NCBI GenBank assembly: GCA_022795735.1
Contig: JAAWHG010000005.1
Span: 42,097-106,096, forward strand
Source: Oscillospiraceae bacterium
GTDB lineage: Bacteria > Bacillota > Clostridia > Oscillospirales > Oscillospiraceae
Length of the DNA: 64,000 nucleotides
Reading direction: 5' to 3'
Made by a program: the position numbers and the translations under genes. This document shows, one piece after another, positions 42,050 through 49,700 of this stretch (the stretch's first letter is position 1; the number at the start of each line of letters is the position of its first letter). The notes under the pieces were generated by a model. The model saw nothing but the letters and a program-made list of their open reading frames with translations. It was not told the DNA's origin and did not search any database.

Positions 42050-44116
42050 TCAAATCTTGGTGGCGGCCATGATGCTGGGAATATCCAAAATAATGCTGAT
42101 GTTCCCGTCGCCCAGGATGGTACAGCCGACGATGCCATAACTCTTGATACCGAAATTGTTGATATAATTGGGCAGCGGCTTGACCACCACCTGCTGCTCG
42201 CCGATCAGCTCATCGACGAAGATGCAGAAGGAATTTTCCATGGAGGGACCAACCCAGAGCATAATGCCCTCATCTATTACATCGACGCCCCGCTCCAGCT
42301 GGAAGAAATCGCGGGCCCGGACGACTGAATAGAAATTGTCCATGATTTTGAGCATCTCGCCGCGCGTGCTGTCATGGATGATATCCTTCTCCGACATCCG
42401 GAAAATCTGCTGAATATTGTTGATGGGCACCGTGAAGACCGAGCCGCCGGCCGATACCTCCATCCCGTCCATGATCGCCATGGTCAGGGGGATTTTGAGG
42501 GTGACGGTCATGCCCTTGCCCTGCTCGCTGGTGATGCTGACCGTGCCGCCTACGCTCTCGACGTTGCTCTTGACCACGTCCATGCCGACACCGCGCCCCG
42601 AAAATTCGGTGACCTCCGAGTTGGTGGAGAAGCCCGGCATCAGGAGGAAGTTGAGGATTTCCTTATGGCTGTATTCCACGCCCGGCTGGGCAAGGCCCTG
42701 GCGGAGCGCCTTGTTGAGAACCGCGTTGTCGTCCACGCCCTGGCCGTCGTCGGTCACCTCGATGATGACCTCGCTGCCGGTGTGCCAGGCGGAGAGCAGA
42801 ATGCTGCCCGTGGGGTTCTTGCCGGCGCTGACACGCTCGGCGGCCGTCTCCTCAATTCCGTGGTCCATGGAGTTGCGGATGATGTGCATAATGGGGTCGG
42901 AGATGGAATCGACGATGGTCTTGTCGATTTCGGTGTCCTCACCCTTGAGGGTAAGCGTGGCCTCTTTGTTCAGTTTCTTGCACATGTCGCGCACAATCCG
43001 GCGCATCTTCTGGAAGGTGCCCGAAACCGGAACCATTCGAAGAGACATGGAAACGTCTTGCAGCTCGTCGGTCAGCGAACGGAGCTGGCGGGCTGACTGG
43101 GTAAATTTATCCAGCTTCAGACCCTTGAGGTCTGGCGAGGCGGTCACCATCGACTCGGTGATGACGATCTCGCTGACTACGGCCATCAGATGATCGAGCT
43201 TGCTGAGGTTGACGCTGATGAGGCTTTCCTTGCCGTGCGCCTGCTTTGTATTGCCCTGCGCGGCCGCCGGCTGATCGTTGGTGGCCGCCGGCTGTCTGGC
43301 TGCCGGCGCGTCGGCAACCGCATCTTTTTTCTCAGCCTTGGCCGGGGCGGTGTAGTCCGCCTTCTGGTAAGATCGGACCGAGCCGCTGTCTCGGACGGCG
43401 GGAAGCGCCTTCTCACGCTCGCCGTCGCTACGGAACCGCAGGTAGAAGCCATGCTCCACAATAAAGGGGCCGGTGTCGGGGTTGAGCTTGAGGTCGCCCG
43501 GATAATAATCGAACTGGCTCTCCTCCACAAAATCCTTTACCGCGTTGACCAGCATCATGGCGCGGAGGTTTTCCATGCCGCTGCCCTCGTCAAAAAAGAT
43601 TTGCAGCGCGTTGGGGAAGTCCGGGCTACCGTATTCACAATTTCCGCTAACCGTCTCTTGGGGCGCGGACTCTTCCTCCTGCGCGTCGTTCGCCGCGGGC
43701 GCGCCGCCCTCCTGCACCGAGATTTTCTTGGAAAAACTGCTGATGGTTTCCAGGAATCCCGCGGTCGAGTCGCTGAGCGGCTCGTTGTTTTCCAGTTTGC
43801 CCACTTCGCCGCGGAAGAAATCAATGGATTTGAAAATCAGATCGAAGAGTTCAGGCTTGAGCTCCTCGGACACCACGTCCATTCCCTTGTCACGGATCAG
43901 GAAGAACAGGTCCTCGATGTTGTGTGAAACAGTCATCAGGGAATTGAACTCCATCATCGCAGAAGAACCTTTGACCGTGTGCATGATTCTAAAGATTTCG
44001 TTGACGTCCTCCTGAGAGAAGCTCCCGGCGTTCTCGGCAGCCAGGACGATCTCCTCTAACTGCTCGAGCTGCGTATTCATTTCATAGAGATAGGCTTCCA
44101 TCATGTCGTTGTTCAT
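42050..44116 (-). CDS. cheA: Chemotaxis histidine kinase CheA
   Basis: CheA autophosphorylates in response to receptor state and passes phosphate to CheY and CheB. The 688-residue protein has all five domains: P1 with phospho-acceptor His46 (IMHTVKGSS), P2 (about 160-240), P3 dimerisation (about 300-365), P4 kinase with N-box (RNSMDHGIE) and GRGVGMDVV, and P5 CheW-like. The order is standard. ATG start at 44116, with AAAGGTGG upstream. First gene of the cheA-csrA operon. A sigma-28-like promoter and two 22-bp repeats are upstream. Confidence 0.97.
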   Translation of the reverse strand: MNNDMMEAYLYEMNTQLEQLEEIVLAAENAGSFSQEDVNEIFRIMHTVKGSSAMMEFNSLMTVSHNIEDLFFLIRDKGMDVVSEELKPELFDLIFKSIDFFRGEVGKLENNEPLSDSTAGFLETISSFSKKISVQEGGAPAANDAQEEESAPQETVSGNCEYGSPDFPNALQIFFDEGSGMENLRAMMLVNAVKDFVEESQFDYYPGDLKLNPDTGPFIVEHGFYLRFRSDGEREKALPAVRDSGSVRSYQKADYTAPAKAEKKDAVADAPAARQPAATNDQPAAAQGNTKQAHGKESLISVNLSKLDHLMAVVSEIVITESMVTASPDLKGLKLDKFTQSARQLRSLTDELQDVSMSLRMVPVSGTFQKMRRIVRDMCKKLNKEATLTLKGEDTEIDKTIVDSISDPIMHIIRNSMDHGIEETAAERVSAGKNPTGSILLSAWHTGSEVIIEVTDDGQGVDDNAVLNKALRQGLAQPGVEYSHKEILNFLLMPGFSTNSEVTEFSGRGVGMDVVKSNVESVGGTVSITSEQGKGMTVTLKIPLTMAIMDGMEVSAGGSVFTVPINNIQQIFRMSEKDIIHDSTRGEMLKIMDNFYSVVRARDFFQLERGVDVIDEGIMLWVGPSMENSFCIFVDELIGEQQVVVKPLPNYINNFGIKSYGIVGCTILGDGNISIILDIPSIMAATKI

Positions 44117-44145
44117 ATTTCATTCCACCTTTTCGTGCCAGGATA

Positions 44146-44226
44146 CTGCATCCATTCAGATTCCCTTTTTTCTCAATCTTTGATCCTGCGCGGGTCTCAG
44201 GCTCCTGCATCCATTCAGATTCCCTT
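44146..44226 (-). repeat. Two 22-bp direct repeats in the cheA leader, with CsrA-like cores
   Basis: Positions 44146-44167 and 44205-44226 are identical 22-mers, 59 bp apart. Transcribed on minus, each contains AUGGAUG (forward 44149-44155 and 44208-44214), which resembles the CsrA core ANGGAUG. A shorter heptamer, TGCATCC, within the repeats also occurs at 44281 and 44311, outside the cheA transcript. So the unit might be a DNA operator, a CsrA target, or both. The repeats lie between the putative promoter and the cheA ribosome-binding site. Confidence 0.7.
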
Positions 44227-44234
44227 ATTCTTTA

Positions 44235-44260
44235 GTATCGGCTTTTTTCGTATAAAGTTA
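44235..44260 (-). promoter_or_regulatory. Sigma-28-like promoter for the cheA-csrA operon
   Basis: On the minus strand: TAAC (44257-44260), 14-nt spacer, GCCGATAC (44235-44242). The -10 matches the flagellar sigma consensus at seven of eight positions. Transcription would start near 44228 and read into the two repeats, then cheA. FlgM is encoded in the same operon, so a sigma-28 class promoter makes sense. No convincing sigma-A box is visible here on minus. Confidence 0.65.
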
Positions 44261-44277
44261 AGAGGTGGTCCGGATAT
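44253..44277 (+). promoter_or_regulatory. Second, opposing sigma-28-like promoter for the FliK-like/PilZ/SLH operon
   Basis: On plus: TAAA (44253-44256) followed by GTT, then after a 14-nt spacer CGGATAT (44271-44277), one mismatch from CCGATAT. Its -35 directly abuts the -35 of the minus-strand cheA promoter. It would drive the genes from 44,385 onward. A sigma-A-type promoter lies further downstream, so this one may be an additional start. Confidence 0.45.
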
Positions 44278-44309
44278 TTTTGCATCCTGGAAATCATCGC
44301 GGTTTTGGA

Positions 44310-44338
44310 TTGCATCCTGCGGAATTTTGCTATATAAT
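44310..44338 (+). promoter_or_regulatory. Sigma-A type promoter before the FliK-like gene
   Basis: TTGCAT (44310-44315), 17-nt spacer, TATAAT (44333-44338). The -10 is perfect, the -35 weak. The -35 overlaps one of the TGCATCC heptamers. Transcription would start about 44345, 40 bp before the start codon at 44385. Confidence 0.65.
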
Positions 44339-44384
44339 AGAGAGAGACTTTCCGTAAAGAACTAGTGCGAAGGAGCGGACGCCC

Positions 44385-45818
44385 ATGCCAGAAATCTTAG
44401 GCCCCACCAATCCTGTACCAGGCTATGACCCAACACCGGTTCGGGTCACCACGCCGGCGGCAGGCGACAATACCATTCAAAATATCGTCAATCCAGAGGT
44501 TGTCGTCCGCCCCGACCGGCGCTCGGACCAGGAGCAGAGCGGCACCGATCCCGGGTCCAGCTTCGCCGCCAGATACGACTCCAACTTCATGACCTTCATC
44601 CAGCGGCTGCGCGGGATGCCCAATTTGGGCGGAATCTTTCTCAGCATTTTGCAGGAGGCCGGCGTCAGGGTTTCCTCCGGCATCACCGACGGCTTCGCCG
44701 CTGAGCTGGGGCAGTTCCTGGACTTTATTAAGATGGACGAGGCGCAGCTCGACGCGTTCCTGAAGAACCAACTGCAAAGCGCCTCCCGCTTCAACGGTCC
44801 TCTCTTCCAGCTCCTGCGCAACGCCTACAACGGCACGCAGTCGGAACTGGTCCGAAACGACATCCTGCAATTTCTCCGCCGTTACAGCGACTATACCTCC
44901 ACCGGCCATCTGGAGGGCAAAATGACGCGGACCGTCTCGGAGATGGGCAAATCCCTCCCCTCCCAATGGGCCGACCGCATCACCGAGCTCCTTGCCCAGC
45001 TTCAAAATGGCGTCGCCGCCGGCGACCGGGAGGGCAACCTCAAGCTGCTGCGCGAGCAGCTCTTCCCCATGATGGCCCGCTATGTCAGCATGACCCACGA
45101 CCATGGCCGCGCCCGTTCCCTGCTCTCCACCCTGACGCTGGACATGGCCCGTTATGAGAACGGCTCCGAATCCGCCCTGCTCGCCGCGCTGCGCCACCTC
45201 TCGGCCAGCAAGGTCCTGCCCGGGTCGCTGGCCAACATCCCCGACCAGGAGCTGCTGCGGCTTCTCCGGGAAACCGATTTTGCCAAAGCCTCCCGCGACA
45301 ACGCCTTCGCCGACCGGCTGGCCGACGCCGCCGACCGCGCCCTCCAGGGAGAGGGCGGCGTCCATACCCAGGAGGCCTTCCGCAACATTCTCTCCTCCAT
45401 TTTGCTCAATGAGAGCGTCTTCATGCCCCTGGCTCACGTCATGCTTCCCGTCCAGTGGAATGACAAGCTGATGTTTTCCGAGCTGTGGGTGGACCCGGAC
45501 GCCGAGCGGGACGGGGAACGCGGTTCCCCCGGCGGGGGCAAAACGCTGCGGATGCTCATTAAAATGGACGTCCAGTTTTTGGGCGCTTTTGACGTCATCG
45601 TCAACGCCAGGGATAAAAATGTCGTTCTTCAGCTGGCCTGCCCCGAACAGGTCGCCGTCTTTTCCAAGGAGATCACGGCGGCCATGAACGACATCCTCAA
45701 GCGAAACGGGCTCCAGCCCTCCACCATTCAAGTCGCGGCGATGCGGCGGCCCGTCGCCATCTCGGAAGTCTTCCCAAAGCTTTTCGAAAGGGGGTTTGGC
45801 GTCAATGTCAAAATCTGA
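44385..45818 (+). CDS. Second FliK-like protein (YlqG type)
   Basis: A 477-residue protein. The C-terminal third (about 340-470) resembles the FliK/FlgK-hook-length control domain, with VQFLGAFDVIVNARDKNVVL and CPEQVAVFSKEI. The remainder is mostly helical. Its neighbour is an FlhB C-terminal-domain protein; this matches the B. subtilis pair ylqG-ylqH, of unknown role. It is distinct from the fliK at 12,543, which is in the basal-body operon. The start is ATG at 44385 after GGAG. Possibly a modulator of the export switch by binding FlhB or its paralog. Confidence 0.72.
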   Translation: MPEILGPTNPVPGYDPTPVRVTTPAAGDNTIQNIVNPEVVVRPDRRSDQEQSGTDPGSSFAARYDSNFMTFIQRLRGMPNLGGIFLSILQEAGVRVSSGITDGFAAELGQFLDFIKMDEAQLDAFLKNQLQSASRFNGPLFQLLRNAYNGTQSELVRNDILQFLRRYSDYTSTGHLEGKMTRTVSEMGKSLPSQWADRITELLAQLQNGVAAGDREGNLKLLREQLFPMMARYVSMTHDHGRARSLLSTLTLDMARYENGSESALLAALRHLSASKVLPGSLANIPDQELLRLLRETDFAKASRDNAFADRLADAADRALQGEGGVHTQEAFRNILSSILLNESVFMPLAHVMLPVQWNDKLMFSELWVDPDAERDGERGSPGGGKTLRMLIKMDVQFLGAFDVIVNARDKNVVLQLACPEQVAVFSKEITAAMNDILKRNGLQPSTIQVAAMRRPVAISEVFPKLFERGFGVNVKI

Positions 45819-46113
45819 CCGCAATCCCAGCAAGCGCGCCGTGGCGCTGCAATACGGCGCCGACGACGCCGCGCCCGTGGTGGTTGCCTCGGGCATGGGC
45901 TACTTGGCCGAAAAAATTGTGGACGTGGCGGTAGACCATGGCGTCCCGGTCTATGAGGACGACTCTCTGGCCACCGTCCTGGCCCAGCTCAACCTGGGGC
46001 AGGAAATCCCCGCGGAGCTGTATCAGGCCATTGTCGAGATTTATATCTACTTTTTAAAATTCGATCCATACAAACGCGGCGGCGGCCTCCCGGCCACGTC
46101 CGGCAACGGATAG
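45805..46113 (+). CDS. FlhB C-terminal-domain paralog (YlqH/FhlB type)
   Basis: A 102-residue soluble protein matching only the cytoplasmic FlhB domain after the autocleavage site: AVALQYGADDAAPVVVASGMGYLAEKIVDVA, then VYEDDSLATVLAQL. The NPTH cleavage site itself is absent. I prefer the ATG at 45805, with GAAAGGGGG about 10 nt upstream, over a TTG at 45796. It overlaps the FliK-like gene by 14 bp. Homologs (FhlB/YlqH) are thought to act on export-substrate specificity, since they can substitute for part of FlhB. Confidence 0.83.
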   Translation: MSKSDRNPSKRAVALQYGADDAAPVVVASGMGYLAEKIVDVAVDHGVPVYEDDSLATVLAQLNLGQEIPAELYQAIVEIYIYFLKFDPYKRGGGLPATSGNG

Positions 46114-46140
46114 TCATATTTTGAGAGGAGTTGATGTCTC

Positions 46141-46749
46141 ATGACTGAATCCGACATTTCCAACATCGTCCTCCTTTTGAACAGTTCCTCCATTTTGCTG
46201 GGCCGGGGACTCCTGCAAAGCCCGCCTGACGCGCCCAATATGCAGATTCAGGTGACCGACGGCCTGGTGGACGATCTGGTTCAGGCCGGACTCTTGCAGG
46301 CCGTCCCCCAGGACACCGCCACCGCGCCGCGCCTTGGACGCATCATCCTGCGGCGGGGCAACCGGATTGTTCTGGAACCCCTGCGCATCCTCGGCGCCGA
46401 GGCGCGGCAGAATCTGCGGGTCCCGGTGGACTTTGAGAGCTTCGTATACCCCGACAGCGGCGGGCGCGCCGTTATCAAGGCAGACAACCTCAGCAGCAGC
46501 GGCATCGCCTTCTACACCACCTACCGCTTCGAGCCCCACGACCGCTTTGAGATCGTAATTCCCATTACCTCGGAGCCGCTGCTCGTCTGGGGCGAAATTC
46601 TCCGCCACAAGCCCTACACGGGCCCTATCTCCCTGTACGCCGCCGCGTTCAGCGACCTCATCAACGACGAGGAGGTCAAAATCCGCGAAGCGGTCTTCTC
46701 CGTCCAAATCCGTCAGAAGGCCTCCATCCTTGGAGACCGGCGGGTTTGA
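46141..46749 (+). CDS. PilZ-domain protein (c-di-GMP receptor, YcgR/DgrA-like)
   Basis: A 202-residue protein with an N-terminal YcgR-N-like domain (about 1-85) and a PilZ domain with both c-di-GMP motifs: RxxxR at Arg89-Arg93 and NxSxxG at Asn116-Gly121. It should bind c-di-GMP and may act on the motor, as YcgR/DgrA do. ATG start at 46141 after GAGAGG. It follows the FlhB paralog by 27 bp and overlaps a possible upstream start of the SLH gene. No diguanylate cyclase is in the window. Confidence 0.9.
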   Translation: MTESDISNIVLLLNSSSILLGRGLLQSPPDAPNMQIQVTDGLVDDLVQAGLLQAVPQDTATAPRLGRIILRRGNRIVLEPLRILGAEARQNLRVPVDFESFVYPDSGGRAVIKADNLSSSGIAFYTTYRFEPHDRFEIVIPITSEPLLVWGEILRHKPYTGPISLYAAAFSDLINDEEVKIREAVFSVQIRQKASILGDRRV

Positions 46750-46784
46750 AAAGCCATCCTATCTATTATATGAGGTATCGAATT

Positions 46785-49700
46785 ATGGGAACTACATACA
46801 CCAGCCGGAGCCGTGCCTTCCGTGGGCTTACCCTGGCGCTGGCCCTCTGTCTCTTCCTCTCCATTCTTCCCCCCGTCCCTCTGCGGGCGGCCTCCGCCTC
46901 CGCTCTCAGCGCCATGGAGCAGTTGAACCAGTGGGGCGTCCTCAAAGGCTACCCCAGCGGCGGTATGCAGCCCGACCGTCCCGTCACCCGCGCCGAGTTC
47001 GTCGCCATGATGAACCGTGCCTACGGGTTCACCGACATGAGCAACCCCAAAAAATTCAGCGACGTGCCGGACAACGCCTGGTACGCCGATGAATTTGCCA
47101 TCGCCTCCACGGCGGGCTACTTCAAGGGCACCTCCGGCAGCACCGCCTCCCCCAACAACCGCCTTTCCCGCGAGGACGCCATGGTGCTGCTCGCCAAGTG
47201 CATGCGTCTGGAGCAGGTCTCCGGCGAGGTGACCGAGTTTACCGACGGACGGACCTTCGGGAGCTGGAGCCGGGGCTATGTCAAGGCCGCCGTCAAGCAG
47301 GGCATCATTAAGGGCTATTCGGACGGCTCCTTCCGGCCCAAGAACGCCATCACCCGTGCCGAAATGTCTCAGCTTCTGGTCCGCTCCATCGGCACGCTGG
47401 TCAACGGCGGCGGCGAACAGGTCCTGGGCGACGTGTACGGCACCGTCACCGTCAATCAGCCTGGCACCGTCCTCAAGGACACCCGCATTGCCGGAGACCT
47501 TTACATCACCGGCGGTCTGGGCACCGGCGCGGTGACGCTGGACAACGTCGTGGTCACCGGAAAGATTATCATTGCCGGCGGCGGCGAGGCCGAGGCTGGC
47601 AATGACAGCGTCATCCTGCGCAACGTGGAAGCCGAAAACCTGACCGTGGACACCACCAACGGCCAGTATGTTTCGTTGCGCGCGGAGGGCGATACCAGCA
47701 TCAAGAACGCCCTTCTGCGGACCAACGCCTTTGTACAGGACCGGACCGACGCCGGTTACGGCCTGCTCAATTTGACCCTCAACGGGCGGACCGACGACCC
47801 GCAGTTTTCCCTCAGCGGCAACCTCAAGGATATTGTCAATCTGACCCCTGACTCCACCGTCAACATCTCGGCGGGCACCGCCCAGTCCTTTGTGGTGGAT
47901 GAGACCGCCATCGACAGCTCGCTGAACATCGGCAACGACGCCACCGTCCGTGAGCTCAATTTGGACGCCGCCACCAATGTCACCGGCACCGGCGACATCG
48001 GCAAGGTCACGGTTGGGGCCAACGGCAGTACCATCACCATGCTGCCCGATACCATCGACGTGCGTCCCGGCGTGACCGCCAACATCTACGGCCAGGATAT
48101 GGACAACAAGCTGGGTCTGGAATCCTCCGCCGACCCGAGGATTCTGGCGAGCTATCCCATCATGCGCCAGGTCGCCCCGACGTCGGCCCAGGCCGTCTTC
48201 TCCTGCAACAAGGCCGGCACCCTCTATTGGGCCGTCAGCGCCGTCAACGACGGCACCCTCACCGAGGACGAGTTAATCACCCCCGCTGCTTACGCCTCCA
48301 AGGCCGTTAAGCAGGGCAACCTCAAGGTCAGCAACGCCAACGCCGAGATCGCCGCCGCCATTTCCGGCCTGACCAAGGGCGGCACCTATTACCTCTCCGC
48401 CATGCTGGTGGACAATCGCGGCACGCGCAGCCCCATCAAGGTTGCCTCCTTCGGAACGCCCGACGATACCGTCCCCAATTTCGCACAGGGCTTCCCCGCC
48501 CTCAGCAAGATTACCCACAACGCCGTGCAGCTGGGAGCCATGACTACCAAGGACTGTCTGCTTTACTATGTGGTACTGCCCAAGGGAGCCGCCGCGCCCA
48601 CCGTCGCCGACTTCAAGTCCGGCGCGATTCCGGGCAACCTGGGCTTCGGTTCGCGTGAGATGACCAAAAACGTCTCTGAGTATTTCTATCTGGAACGCCC
48701 CCGGGAAAGTTTGGAGGAGCTCGCCGAATACGACGTCTATCTCTGGCTCACCGACGCGAACGGAGCCAAGAGCTCCTCTGTCAAGAAGCTCAGCTTTAAG
48801 ACCATCGACGGAACGCCGCCGGTGTTTACCACAGATTTGACCCTGATTTCCCCCAAGTCGAACGCCCTCACCTGTATCACCACGGTCAACGAGGACGCCA
48901 TCGTTTTCTGGGTGGCCGTTAAAACAGGGACCGAGTACCCCAAGCCTCAGAACGGCTCTTCGGAAAAGCCCGCCCTCTCCAGCTACGAGGCCAAGGTCGC
49001 GGTAGCCAACGGCAAGGGCATCGGCAGCACCGGCAAGAACGGCAAGGCCACCGTAAAGGGCGACGTCGAAACGACCCTTAACATCAACGGCCTCCAACCG
49101 GAAACCGCCTACGATATTTACTATGTCGCGCAGGATAAGGCCGGAAACTATTCCGAGGTAGTCAAGGTGCTCCGCGACGTCCACACACTGGACAACGCCG
49201 CGCCTACCGTCACCCAGCGCTTCGACCACTTCTCCGAGGAATTTCCCGATAACCCCTACGCGGATACAAACGTTGAAATTGTGTTCAATGAGACGGTATG
49301 CCGCAACTCCAAAGACCCCTCGCTCCGCGTCCCGCTCCTGAGCCTCTACGAAAACGTCCAGGCCGCCGCCACACCGGCGCAAGACCTGGAAGCGCGCAGA
49401 CAAATGGCCGAGGTGCTCTCCAGCGTCATCCATCTCTACAGCACCAGCAGCCGCGACCCTGTTCCCGCACGCAAGTACGACGAGGCAGGAAATCCTGAAA
49501 ATACGGACGACTGGGTCATCGACTTCCGCAACGCGGAGATCATGATGGACGATTCCGACCCCGAGGGCAGACGGATGCTCATCCGTCTCTACGGTACGGA
49601 CAATGACATTAACCATCCGCAAGGCATTAACCTCAAAAGCGGCGCAACCTACTATTTCACTGTTGAGGACATTGCCGACACCTCCGACAACTTCAACGCT

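Noticed and set aside
44397..45896. A 499-codon minus-strand frame opposite the FliK-like gene
   Set aside because: The plus-strand gene has a clear promoter, ribosome-binding site and family features. The antisense frame has none.
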